From Phyllobacterium chamaecytisi (GTDB lineage: Bacteria; Pseudomonadota; Alphaproteobacteria; Rhizobiales; Rhizobiaceae), in assembly GCF_020164455.1 (NCBI RefSeq), contig NZ_JAIQWW010000010.1:1-64000 (forward strand): a DNA stretch of 64,000 nt, written 5' to 3'. The notes beneath the pieces are model-generated. The model worked only from the letters and a program-made list of their open reading frames with translations, made no database searches and was not told where the DNA came from. This document shows, piece by piece, positions 37,302 to 46,175 of the stretch (position 1 is its first letter; each line of letters opens with the position of its first letter). The position numbers were made by a program, and so were the translations under genes.

Positions 37302-38978
37302 TCAGATCAGCACCGCCTCCAGTTCCGCATTGGCTTCCCGCAAGGCATGGGAAATGCGATTGCGCGTTTGACGCGCGTGCACGACATAAAACGGCAGCTC
37401 GGCCGAACCTTGCGGATGCCGCGCAAGTTGCCTGATCCCCTCCAATGATGGCCAGGCCGGATGCGGCAACGCTGAATCGTGATGGAAGCGTTCGCCGGTC
37501 GTATAGTTGAGCGGGACAAGCCGTCGCGATGCGCGCATGAGCGCGGCATTGATCCGCGAAGCGTTGGCATCCGTGGCGGTCTTCGACGTCGCAAGCAGGC
37601 TTGCCGCATTGTCCCGGAGAGCTGACACACCAGTTTGGAGCGCGCTGATATCCAACCTATCGCCGAGCTGTTGCTCGAGGTGCGCGATTTCGTCAGAGAA
37701 AGCACCGGCGTAAGCCGTATAATCATAAGGCAGGATACGAGACGTCAGCAGCTGTCGCAGAACCCGAAGAACGATACTCGTATCGCGAACAAGGTTCTTC
37801 GGATCGATATGCTCCATCGTGTCATGCGGCGTATGCCACCACCAGCCGAGCGCCGTCAACATCTTCACAGGTCCCGGCGGCTGATGGCTTAGACTTCCGA
37901 ACATCGAAGGAATGCCAATACCCCAGAAAGACTGGTCAGCAGCCCGGCCATGGCGACGCCCGGCATGTTTCTGGCCGCTGATGGCTTCGACTGCATCGAA
38001 AGCCACTGCCTTCAACTCATCGACCACACCTGAATTGGTGAGCACGCTTGCTCCGTCACCGCCCGTCGAGTCCACATTGACGTGGGCGATACAGCGCTGC
38101 TCCAGCTCGCTCCAGTACTCATCCGCATACCATGCCGAACCTGAATAGCGCCCATGCGAGTGGCCCGACCAGAAGCAGATGCGGAGCCCTCTGCGCCATT
38201 CGCCGCGATGAGCGGCCAGCAGGCGCGCAGCCTCCAGCATCGTCGCATTGGCGCCGCCATTATCCATGACGCCGTAGTGCCATGTGTCGTGATGGCCCGA
38301 GAAAAGCACGAACGGCTCATCTGCTTGGGCGGCCAAGGAACTCAATTCGGCGACCAGCAGAGGTGTTTTGCGCCAGCCGGTATCGACCTCGGTCTGCATG
38401 GAGACATTGACCGCCTCCCCCAGTTCGCAGCGCGTGCGCAGTTCCGCCCCTTCATCATTCGGTATGGAACAGATGACCGTTGACGGGAGATTTGGGCGTG
38501 TATGCTGTGAGGGGCTGCCCCACACAGGCGACACGCACATTTCGTAGAGATGTTCGTTGGGACTAATATGAAGCTGGCCGATCGCCCCGGCGGCGCTGGC
38601 AAGCGCAGCAACCTCTTCAGTCGCTATGCCATCGACAAGGACGACTTTTCCGGAAACTTTCGTAGCGCTGAACTTTGCCGCTGTGCCTTCGCCCACGTAG
38701 ACCAGTTCAGCCGAAACGCCAGGCGTGGAAACGGACATCGAATGGGTGATGCAGGGCAGCATCCTGCCACCCACAATGACACGTGCCCTGCCCGGCAAGC
38801 TGATAAAGGCATCGTGCTGGGCAAGCTGGGTGTTATAGCCATACCCCTGCATCTGCGCCTGCAGATAGCGGAAGCTTTCAAGTTCTTCAGCCGTACCGGA
38901 CAGTTTTACTCTGCGCGAAAACTCGCGAATATGGTGCATCAGTTTGTCCGTGTCCGGTTCAAAGCCTGTCTCAGACAT
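37302..38978 (-). CDS. M28-family peptidase with altered active site
   Basis: 558 residues from the chosen ATG. The zinc region reads LFSGHHDTWHYG (His229/His230, Asp231) and VMDNGGANATM (Asp239), and VNVDSTGG supplies another Asp. Where M28 enzymes have the catalytic/bridging pair Glu-Glu, this one reads FWSGHSHGRYSGS (His273, Ser274, His275). A PA-like insert lies at about 90-150. No signal peptide is seen. It overlaps the M20 gene by eight bases and precedes the importer, so it may act on imported peptides, but activity is uncertain. Confidence 0.85.
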   Translation of the reverse strand: MSETGFEPDTDKLMHHIREFSRRVKLSGTAEELESFRYLQAQMQGYGYNTQLAQHDAFISLPGRARVIVGGRMLPCITHSMSVSTPGVSAELVYVGEGTAAKFSATKVSGKVVLVDGIATEEVAALASAAGAIGQLHISPNEHLYEMCVSPVWGSPSQHTRPNLPSTVICSIPNDEGAELRTRCELGEAVNVSMQTEVDTGWRKTPLLVAELSSLAAQADEPFVLFSGHHDTWHYGVMDNGGANATMLEAARLLAAHRGEWRRGLRICFWSGHSHGRYSGSAWYADEYWSELEQRCIAHVNVDSTGGDGASVLTNSGVVDELKAVAFDAVEAISGQKHAGRRHGRAADQSFWGIGIPSMFGSLSHQPPGPVKMLTALGWWWHTPHDTMEHIDPKNLVRDTSIVLRVLRQLLTSRILPYDYTAYAGAFSDEIAHLEQQLGDRLDISALQTGVSALRDNAASLLATSKTATDANASRINAALMRASRRLVPLNYTTGERFHHDSALPHPAWPSLEGIRQLARHPQGSAELPFYVVHARQTRNRISHALREANAELEAVLI

Positions 38979-40395
38979 CCGTATTCTCCGGCAATGGCGG
39001 CTCGACGTCATCCGGTATGGGATTGATGAACGGCGTCCCATCCAGACGCTGCCGATGGTCGGCCCTGGCGGCTTCGATGAAATTCGGGTTGGCAAGGAGC
39101 TCGATGGCTGTCGCGGCCATCACTTTCGCCGCATGTTCCATGCCCTTGTGCGCCGCAGGAAGCTTGCCTTGGGCCACCAGCTGCCATGAATGTCCCGGGG
39201 TGCCGATGGCATAGGTCGCCCCGCGCATCTGCACGGTAGGGACGACCCAGCTCACTGTTCCTACATCCGTCGAGCCGACGATTGATCCGTCGCCGCTTTC
39301 GGGAGGGAAAATGCTGTCACACAGCGCCTGGCCCTTCTTGGGCATGACGTTAAACCGCTTGTAGGAGGATACGATGTCCTCTTGCGAGAACGTTTCCTGA
39401 AATTTCCGCGCAGTCGCATGATCGGCTTCGTTGAAATCCGGCGGGCCGAGGCGCTCCAGCTGCGAATGCATCAAGGCTTCGAGCGGCGTGTTGCCGACAA
39501 GATTGGCATCGCCACTGATAATGCGGCTGCGTACGGTGGTTTCGGTCATGAGAGCCGCGCCATCCGCGACCTTCTTGACCCGCGCAACAAGGCTGTTGAG
39601 TTCGGGCAGGTCACGCGCCCGCACCAGATAACGTACCGTTGCCCGGGCCTGAACGACATTCGGTGCGGAGCCACCCGTGTCGGTAACGGCATAGTGGATA
39701 CGTGCGCTCGATGGCATATGCTCACGCATGTAGTTCACACCGACATTCATCAATTCGACAGCATCCAAAGCGCTGCGACCCAGATGCGGCGTTGCCGAGG
39801 CGTGCGACGCACGGCCGCTGAAATGGAAATTGATTTCGTTGCAGGCAAGCGAGATTGGATTGTTCACACCGGCAAAGGCCGCTGGATGCCAGGAAATTGC
39901 AATGTCGACGTCGTCGAACACGCCGGCACGCACCATGAAGCCCTTGGCCGAGCCGCCCTCTTCAGCGGGACAGCCGTAGTAACGTACGCGCCCCTTCAGT
40001 CGGTTTTTCGCCAGATAGGCCTTGACCGCAGCCGCCGCCAGCATCGATCCCGACCCGAGAAGGTTGTGGCCACAGCCATGGCCATTCCCGCCTTCGACCA
40101 TTGGCCGCTCTTCGGCCAGTCCTGCAACCTGGCTGAGGCCGGGGAGCGCGTCGAATTCGCCGAGAATGGCGATGATTGGTCCGCCTTCTCCTGCTTCGCC
40201 CATGACTGCCGTCGGCAGATTGGCGATACCGCGGGTGACGCGAAACCCTTCCTTCTCCAGCAGATGGGCGTGCTCTTCCGACGAGCGGTATTCTTCGTAG
40301 TTCGTCTCTGGCATCTCCCATATGCGATCGCTCAATTCAAAGAACGCATCGCGCTTGGCTTCGACGATTTCCCAGACTTCTCCCGAATTTCTCAT
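38971..40395 (-). CDS. M20 amidohydrolase (AbgB-like, p-aminobenzoyl-glutamate hydrolase type)
   Basis: 474 residues with the amidohydrolase blocks GNGHGCGHNLLGSGSMLAA, CPAEEGGSAKGFM and SWHPAAFAGV, closest in style to AbgB and related aminoacylases that cut amide-linked glutamate or acyl-amino acids. It opens the minus-strand operon with the M28 peptidase and the importer. A seven-base inverted repeat lies 35-50 bases upstream of its ATG, in the gap shared with the GntR gene. Confidence 0.88.
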   Translation of the reverse strand: MRNSGEVWEIVEAKRDAFFELSDRIWEMPETNYEEYRSSEEHAHLLEKEGFRVTRGIANLPTAVMGEAGEGGPIIAILGEFDALPGLSQVAGLAEERPMVEGGNGHGCGHNLLGSGSMLAAAAVKAYLAKNRLKGRVRYYGCPAEEGGSAKGFMVRAGVFDDVDIAISWHPAAFAGVNNPISLACNEINFHFSGRASHASATPHLGRSALDAVELMNVGVNYMREHMPSSARIHYAVTDTGGSAPNVVQARATVRYLVRARDLPELNSLVARVKKVADGAALMTETTVRSRIISGDANLVGNTPLEALMHSQLERLGPPDFNEADHATARKFQETFSQEDIVSSYKRFNVMPKKGQALCDSIFPPESGDGSIVGSTDVGTVSWVVPTVQMRGATYAIGTPGHSWQLVAQGKLPAAHKGMEHAAKVMAATAIELLANPNFIEAARADHRQRLDGTPFINPIPDDVEPPLPENTDV

Positions 40396-40429
40396 GATGT
40401 CCCGATTGGCTGTTTTATGATAGTAACCA

Positions 40430-40445
40430 AAATTGGAACCAATTT
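40430..40445. promoter_or_regulatory. Candidate GntR/FCD operator
   Basis: A perfect seven-base inverted repeat with a two-base spacer, AAATTGG-AA-CCAATTT, in the divergent gap between the M20 amidohydrolase and the GntR regulator. FadR-type regulators bind short dyads of this size, so this may be where the regulator acts on both units. Confidence 0.45.
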
Positions 40446-40560
40446 AGACTCAAATATTTTTTACGCAACCTCTGGGTAAAATTATTTGTCTGGCGTACAT
40501 CTCGTAAGGGACAACGGCCCTAAAGAGATATGCATTTCGATGGAATATGGGGAAAGACGC

Positions 40561-41193
40561 ATGAGTGAAGCGAAAGCGAAAACAAGGTCACAGCTCAAAG
40601 TCGTCGATGTTACCGATTTGATCCTGCACGATATTCTTGCTGGCGTGCTCGCTCCGGGCGTGTGGCTGAAACAGATCGATCTCGAACAGCGCTACCAGAG
40701 CACCAGACCGGAAGTGCGGCGTGCACTCGACAGGCTAGTACAAAGACGTCTGGTCGAACATGTTCCCAATCGCGGTTACCACGTGTTCGAGCCCGATGGC
40801 CGCCAGGCAATGGAAGTGAGCGACATTCGTGTCATCCTTGAAACGGCGGTCGCGGACAAGATCATTGCCAATGCCTCCGAACTGACGACGAAAAAGCTCC
40901 GCGACCTTGCACACCGTTTTGACGATCTCATCATGAACGGAACGATGATCGAGCTTTACGAAGCCAATCTCGCCTTCCACCGCGAATTGCTTGCGCTTTG
41001 CGGCAACAGCGAACTGGTGAACCTTGTTACCGAAATCCGCCAAAGGACGTCGTCGGCGCCGGTGTCACAGTGGAAAACACGCGCACGGATTGAACAATCG
41101 TCGCGGGAGCATCACCAGATGATCGATGCTCTGGCAGCGAAGGATATCGAAGAACTGAAACGTGTGACCGTAATGCACATCAGGCAGATGTAA
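40561..41193 (+). CDS. GntR family regulator, FadR/FCD subgroup
   Basis: 210 residues. A winged helix covers about 10-75 (TDLILHDILAGVLAPGVWLKQ, in part LAGVLAPGVWLKQIDLE, then RRLVEHVPNRGYHVFEP). An all-helical FCD sensor follows, with metal-type ligands in YEANLAFHRELLALCGN and EHHQMIDALAAKD. GGGGAAAG precedes the ATG at 40561; an earlier frame of 25 codons is open. It is divergent from the amidohydrolase/importer operon and probably represses it until the substrate or a product binds. Confidence 0.88.
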   Translation: MSEAKAKTRSQLKVVDVTDLILHDILAGVLAPGVWLKQIDLEQRYQSTRPEVRRALDRLVQRRLVEHVPNRGYHVFEPDGRQAMEVSDIRVILETAVADKIIANASELTTKKLRDLAHRFDDLIMNGTMIELYEANLAFHRELLALCGNSELVNLVTEIRQRTSSAPVSQWKTRARIEQSSREHHQMIDALAAKDIEELKRVTVMHIRQM

Positions 41194-41230
41194 ACGGCTG
41201 CGCTCTGTCACATTTTGATATTGTCCCTGT

Positions 41231-41266
41231 TGCAAATCATATAAGTCTGTGCTTATGTATTTTGCA
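41231..41266. promoter_or_regulatory. Extended palindrome at the arsR-like start
   Basis: A 36-base imperfect palindrome centred at 41248.5. The outer arms TGCAAA (41231-41236) and TTTGCA (41261-41266) and the inner arms ATAAG (41241-41245) and CTTAT (41252-41256) are each exact. It ends on the first base of the ArsR start codon, so a bound dimer would block the promoter and start site. Autoregulation is the natural reading. Confidence 0.55.
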
Positions 41267-41580
41267 TGAGTGAACCGGAATTTTTCAAGGCGCTGGCCGA
41301 CCCGACAAGACGTGCCGTCTTCGAACGGCTGGCCGATGGCGAGATGAACGCCACGGACTTGCGGCAGGGATTTGACCTGTCGCAGCCGGCCATGTCGCAA
41401 CATCTGGCTGTCCTGCGCACGGCTGGACTGATCGCAGAACAGAAACATGGCAGGAATGTTCTCTATCGGATCAATCCCGATGGCGTAGCGCGCATCCATC
41501 AATGGCTTAGCCGCTACAATGCGTTCTGGCCAAGCCGTGTGGATGACCTGAAGCAGCTTCTCAAGGAGATGGATCAATGA
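41266..41580 (+). CDS. ArsR family transcriptional regulator
   Basis: 104 residues forming a winged helix: FKALADPTRRAVFERLADG, then LSQPAMSQHLAVLRTAGLIAEQKHGRNVLYRI. There is no Cys at all, so it cannot use the thiol metal sites of ArsR/SmtB; it belongs to the non-metal group that is paired with SRPBCC proteins. It overlaps the SRPBCC gene by four bases. Confidence 0.92.
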   Translation: MSEPEFFKALADPTRRAVFERLADGEMNATDLRQGFDLSQPAMSQHLAVLRTAGLIAEQKHGRNVLYRINPDGVARIHQWLSRYNAFWPSRVDDLKQLLKEMDQ

Positions 41581-41933
41581 CACGCAACACCGATGCGAGC
41601 GTAAATCTCACTTATGAACTGGAGGCTGCTCCATCTAAAGTGTGGCGAGCTTTGACCGTACCGGAGTATGTATCGCAATGGCTGAAGCGACCCGAGGGCA
41701 AGAACGACGCTCCGGAGAAAAGTACGCTGGAGCCACCCTTCGAACTCCATCTGATTTCCGCCGATCCTGATACGCGCGTGCGCTATAGAATCAGGGACAA
41801 CGATGCCATCAGTGTCGTGACATTCCAAATCGGGGCGAATGGTACTGGCGGCACGACCTTCAGCATTGTGCATGAACTTGCGATGAGCGCCGCCAACGGC
41901 AATTGCCAGAAACCTCTGCGCGCAGCAGCCTAA
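41577..41933 (+). CDS. SRPBCC/AHSA1-type protein partner of the ArsR regulator
   Basis: 118 residues with the start of the SRPBCC fold: [28 protein letters not shown]. It is at the short end of the family, whose members often reach 140-150 residues, and lacks the usual final helix, so it may be trimmed. ArsR-SRPBCC pairs are common in alphaproteobacteria; the SRPBCC protein is thought to bind a small hydrophobic molecule. Confidence 0.82.
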   Translation: MTRNTDASVNLTYELEAAPSKVWRALTVPEYVSQWLKRPEGKNDAPEKSTLEPPFELHLISADPDTRVRYRIRDNDAISVVTFQIGANGTGGTTFSIVHELAMSAANGNCQKPLRAAA

Positions 41934-41971
41934 AAAGTACAACCCGGAACACCACTGAAAGGAGTTCGCCT

Positions 41972-42602
41972 ATGCGCGACATGATGCAACTCGTCCCTAT
42001 GGTCGTGGAACAATCCAGCCGCGGCGAACGATCATTCGATATTTACTCGCGCTTGCTACGTGAACGCATCGTGTTCCTGAATGGTGAGGTCGAGGATCAA
42101 ATGGCAGCACTCATCTGCGCGCAATTGCTGTTTCTGGAATCGGAAAGCCCCGCGAAGCCGGTTTCAATGTACATAAACTCGCCCGGCGGGGTCATCACCA
42201 GTGGTCTGGCGATCTACGACACGATGCAGTTCATCACATGCCCCGTCGCAACGTTGTGCATGGGAACTGCACGGTCCATGGGTTCTTTCCTCCTGATGGC
42301 GTGAACCCGGTCACCGCACTGCATTGGCCAATTCAAGTCTTCATGTGCATCAGCCACTCGGCGGATTCCAGGGACAGGCCTCGGACATTTTCATCCATGC
42401 GGAAGAAATGCGCCAAACCAAGCACCGAATGATCAGCCTCTACGCGCAGCATTGCGGGCGCTCGTTCGAGGATGTGGAAAAGACATTGGATCGAGATCAT
42501 TTCATGACGGCGGAGGAAGCCAGAAAATGGGGCCTTGTTGACACGGTTCTGTCAAAGCGGCCTGGGGTTGAGCTCCCTCCTGCCGGCAGGCCCTTTGATT
42601 GA
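41972..42602 (+). pseudogene. clpP: clpP paralogue split by a frameshift
   Basis: A ClpP serine-protease subunit in two frames. The first part (41972-42304, with an AAAGGAG site) runs from [16 protein letters not shown] through INSPGG and the nucleophile block [10 protein letters not shown], then stops. The second frame resumes at once with [21 protein letters not shown] (catalytic His, shown in part as [11 protein letters not shown]) and [18 protein letters not shown] (catalytic Asp). Comparison with the usual MAGEPGHR join shows about two bases missing near 42302. The catalytic triad is thus divided between frames. It may be a real loss or a base-calling error. Confidence 0.85.
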
Positions 42603-42969
42603 TCCCCAATGCGGATATACAGCGCGGGTGTGAGAAGTGGCTTGGGGCTTGCAATCTTACCCGAGTACTGCATTGCCGCGAGAACTCTTCGGCGGTGATG
42701 TCACCAAGATGCTTCAGGACTACCGGGTGCCAAAACGCGAAATCACAGCGCTTATTCCTCACGGAGCCCGATTGCCCTACAATCAAGGTGATACTGGATT
42801 ATTTGAATTCCCGGCTTCCCGATGGAGCGACCGGTTAATCATTCCTGGAAGACTGCTACCAGCCCTCCCCGCCTCGCCGCTATTACTGTCGGGCGACATT
42901 TTGGATTTTGCCTACGCCTTCGATTTCAACGAACAGCCGATCGCCATCGCCCATCGTCAAAACCTCTTA
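42603..42969. other. Gap with no recognised gene
   Basis: These 367 bases lie between the convergent clpP relic and the SLC13 permease gene. An open frame on the plus strand (42637-43446) crosses into the permease gene and does not resemble a protein. No clear terminator stem with a T-run was found. Confidence 0.45.
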
Positions 42970-44802
42970 TCAGAAACGCCAGATCAGGGGCACGATGAAG
43001 ACAGAAACCACAAAAAACCAGATCAGCAGTGGCAAGCCGAGCTTCCAGTAATCGCTGAAAGCGTAGCCGCCCGGCCCCATCACCATCAGGTTGGTGGGCG
43101 TGGCGATGGGCGTCAGGAACGCCGCTGCCGCCGCCACCGCCGTGCTCATGAGCACGGGACGGGGCGAAATGCCCATTGCCGTTGCAGCCGCCACACCGAT
43201 CGGGATGACGATCAGAGCCGTTGCCGTGTTGCTGATGAGCTGGCCCATGATCGCAGTCAGGATGAACAAGCCAGCAAGCAGCGCTACCGGTCCGGCATCG
43301 CCGACGAGATTGACAAGATGTTCCGCCATCAGCTTTGCCGCTCCGGTTTCCACCATCGCGGTGGAAAGTGGCATCATCGCGCCCACGAGGATGACCGTCG
43401 TCCAGCCAATCGCACGATAGGCCTGCTCCACATTCATGATGCCTGACAACACGATCGCACCGGCAGCAAGCAGTCCGGATACCGCCGGCGGCACAATGCC
43501 GGTCGCAAGAAGCAAGACCATTGCAGTCAAGATGATGATGGCCTGGCGCGCGCCCGGGCCCATGGGAACGGCCTGACGACGTACCAGTTCGGGTGAATTG
43601 ACGACCAGAACGTCTGGATCGTCGAGGTGAACGTCAAGAGCTTTCCAGGTTCCCTGCAGCAGCATGGTGTCACCCGCTTGCAGCTCGATACCACCTGCGC
43701 CCTTGGCTTTGATGGCGGCGGTTTCCAAACCTGGGCGCTGCACCGCCAGAACGATCAGATCTCCACTTTCGGTGACCATGCCGGGGAAAACTTTTTCCCC
43801 GATAAGACCCGAGCGTGGCGGGATGACGACTTCAGCAAGCCCGGAGCTGCGATTGAACAGCGTGTCCTCGCCTTGCCCGGCCGCCTTCTCATCCCGAAAC
43901 GCAAGATGCATCTGGGCCGCGAATGCCGCGGCCGCGTCACCTTCACCGCGTATCAGAAGATGGTCTCCCTCAGCGACCAGGGGCCTGCGCAGCGGCCCGG
44001 CCGTTTCGCCCTCCTGTATGGCGACCAGCTGCAGCCCCGGATGCGCGGATAGAGCGACTTCAGATGATGGCACGCCGACAAAAGGTGAGCTTGCCCGGAC
44101 CCGCAATTGGTAGATTCCGCTGGCGAGCCCATATTGCTCGACCAGGGTTTTGGCGTGGCGGCTAAAATCGGCTGGCATGGTGGCGCCGTTGCGCTCGGGA
44201 AGCAGCTGTTTTCCGAACAGCACGATGATGGCCATGGTTCCTGCCAAAAGTGGCACGCCCACAAGCGCGAATTCGAAGAAGCCGAAGCCGCCGAACCCCG
44301 CGTCAAGCCCGGCTTCGGAAACCAGCACGTTTACCGGCGTTCCGGTCAGCGCAAGCATGGAGCCAGCATGCGCGGAGAAAACCAGCGGCATGAGCAATTG
44401 CGACGAATTACGCTTGAGGCGGACGGCAATAACAACCACTACGGGAAGCAGCGCTGCGACAGCGCCGTTGACGCTGATCAGGGCGGTCAGCAGCGAAACC
44501 AGCCCCATCTTCAGCAGCAAAAGCCGCGTCCGGCTTTCTTCGCCAGCACCACGGATGAGCAACTGCCCGGCCCAGGCGGTGACTCCGGTTACCTCCAGCC
44601 CGGAGCTGACGACAAAGAGTGACGCAATGAAGACCACCGCCGGATCACCGAAGCCACCAAGCGCCTGGTTAATCGTCAGCACGCCGGTCGCCCACAGGGC
44701 CAATGCGGTCAGCATGGCCACAACGACAACTGGCAATTTGTTCCAGACGAACAGGACGACGGCAACGGCTATAATGGCGGCGGTGTATGCTATCGGGCTC
44801 AA
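42970..44802 (-). CDS. SLC13/DASS family anion permease with RCK_C domains
   Basis: 610 residues. About five helices at the N-terminus (LPVVVVAMLTALALWATGV), the family motif SAHAGSMLALTGTPVNVLV, a cytoplasmic loop (about 205-380) with two TrkA-C-like modules (GLQLVAIQEGETAGPL and DLIVLAVQRPGLE), then a second helical half with ISNTATALIVIPIGVA and LTPIATPTNLMV. It probably moves a dicarboxylate or sulfate with sodium. The start is TTG at 44802 with GAGG about ten bases upstream. It follows the peptidase gene by about 130 bases. Confidence 0.88.
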   Translation of the reverse strand: MSPIAYTAAIIAVAVVLFVWNKLPVVVVAMLTALALWATGVLTINQALGGFGDPAVVFIASLFVVSSGLEVTGVTAWAGQLLIRGAGEESRTRLLLLKMGLVSLLTALISVNGAVAALLPVVVVIAVRLKRNSSQLLMPLVFSAHAGSMLALTGTPVNVLVSEAGLDAGFGGFGFFEFALVGVPLLAGTMAIIVLFGKQLLPERNGATMPADFSRHAKTLVEQYGLASGIYQLRVRASSPFVGVPSSEVALSAHPGLQLVAIQEGETAGPLRRPLVAEGDHLLIRGEGDAAAAFAAQMHLAFRDEKAAGQGEDTLFNRSSGLAEVVIPPRSGLIGEKVFPGMVTESGDLIVLAVQRPGLETAAIKAKGAGGIELQAGDTMLLQGTWKALDVHLDDPDVLVVNSPELVRRQAVPMGPGARQAIIILTAMVLLLATGIVPPAVSGLLAAGAIVLSGIMNVEQAYRAIGWTTVILVGAMMPLSTAMVETGAAKLMAEHLVNLVGDAGPVALLAGLFILTAIMGQLISNTATALIVIPIGVAAATAMGISPRPVLMSTAVAAAAAFLTPIATPTNLMVMGPGGYAFSDYWKLGLPLLIWFFVVSVFIVPLIWRF

Positions 44803-44930
44803 TCGCTCAATTCCTCATTTGGCCCTGACCGGGCTTTTTAGTCGCCCAGCAGTTTGGCCGTCGATGCCTGCTGACATCCGAGTTTTTCCTTCACGGATGG
44901 CTCCGGCCGTCAGACGGCCTCGCAGGACTA

Positions 44931-46130
44931 TCAGTCATCAAGCGTCGCCATGAGCACGCCGATACGGCAGCCCTTTTCAAACTCCGGAAGGTTTACATAC
45001 TCCTTGATGGTATGAATCTCGGCCTGGCCGGAACCGATGGTAATGGTGGGAACGCCATGCTTGTCGAGCCAGTTGGCGTCCAGGCCGCCATTGGAGAATA
45101 CCAAGACTGGCTCGATGCCGAGCGTCTTGAGCGCCTTGGTCGCACGCTGTACGATCGGAGTGTCCTTGCCGAGTTCGAACGGTGGATAGGAAGTCACATG
45201 GCTGAATTTCAGCTCCGCAGTGTCGCCCGCGTCATCGGTGACCTCACTTTGCGCTTTGATGAACGCTTCTTCGTAACCTTTGGCGATCTTCGTCGCGAAG
45301 GTGGATTCGGGACTGCGGGCCTCGCCCTTGATGAAGGCATAGTCGGTCACGACGTTGGTCGCGTCGCCTGCGGGTTTGTTGTCCTTGCCGCCGAAGATAC
45401 CGACATTGCTCGTGCCGCGACCGTCTGACTTGACAACCTTGCCGAACCAGCCGGCCCGGCGTGCTTCGGCAAGAGCCATCGCACCGACCATCGTTGCCGA
45501 TATGCCCTTTTCCGGCGCAACGCCGGCATGCGAGGCGCGCCCGGTGATTTCCGCTTCCCAATTCTCCTGGCCGACAGCGCCGATGATCAGATCGGATGCC
45601 ATCTGGCCATCGACATTGATGCACATGACCGCGCCGCCGAGATCGGCCGGATTAAGTTCCCGCGCACCATGCAGCCCGCTTTCCTCGCGCACGGTGAACA
45701 GCAGCGTGATCGGCGGATGCGGCAGCTTGTTCTTGATAAGAGTTTCGGCGACGACGACGAGAACCGCGACGCCAGTCCGGGCATCGCCGCCAAGCGCGGT
45801 GGTGCCGTCCGAGACGATACGGTCCCCCTCGCGGCGCGGCTTTGCCCCTGCGCAGAGCGGCACGGTGTCGAGGTGCGTGGAAAAGAGAAGCCGCGGTCCT
45901 GGCCGAGTTCCGGGCAGATCAACGATCAGATTGCCCGTTTCGGTCGGGAGCGGAATACGTTTGTTGGCCTCGTCAAAACGAATGGCCGACTCCGGCACGC
46001 CGACCTTCTTCAGAGCGTCGCTGACCGCAGCGGCAATGTTGGCTTCTTGTCCGGTGACGCCCTCGACCGAGAGGAAACGCATCAGGTGATCTTCCGCCGC
46101 CGCGACATCAAGGGGAATAGAGTTGCTCAT
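44931..46130 (-). CDS. M20 peptidase, PepT-like
   Basis: 399 residues. Metal site blocks are FSTHLDTVPLCAGAKP, LGGDARTGVAVLVV and TVREESGLHGAREL, with GRASHAGVAPEKGISA in the lid domain, close in style to tripeptidase T. The chosen ATG has GGATGG in front; an ATG three codons earlier is also possible. It starts 45 bases after the AbgT stop on the same strand, so uptake and hydrolysis are likely coupled. Confidence 0.88.
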   Translation of the reverse strand: MSNSIPLDVAAAEDHLMRFLSVEGVTGQEANIAAAVSDALKKVGVPESAIRFDEANKRIPLPTETGNLIVDLPGTRPGPRLLFSTHLDTVPLCAGAKPRREGDRIVSDGTTALGGDARTGVAVLVVVAETLIKNKLPHPPITLLFTVREESGLHGARELNPADLGGAVMCINVDGQMASDLIIGAVGQENWEAEITGRASHAGVAPEKGISATMVGAMALAEARRAGWFGKVVKSDGRGTSNVGIFGGKDNKPAGDATNVVTDYAFIKGEARSPESTFATKIAKGYEEAFIKAQSEVTDDAGDTAELKFSHVTSYPPFELGKDTPIVQRATKALKTLGIEPVLVFSNGGLDANWLDKHGVPTITIGSGQAEIHTIKEYVNLPEFEKGCRIGVLMATLDD

Positions 46131-46175
46131 GACATCCATCCGATCATTTTGTTGTAATCGCTAAGATAGCGTTCG

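Noticed and set aside
39382..40479. Plus-strand frame of 365 codons across the AbgB-like gene
   Set aside because: Antisense to a gene with an intact metal site; composition is antisense-like.
42637..43446. Long plus-strand frame of 269 codons over the end of the SLC13 permease gene
   Set aside because: It is antisense to the well-supported permease for most of its length, has a His/Gln/Arg-rich composition typical of antisense frames and no ribosome site.
44905..44919. Perfect short palindrome GGCCGTC-A-GACGGCC between the PepT-like and SLC13 genes
   Set aside because: It has almost no loop and no T-run on either strand, so a terminator call is not supported.
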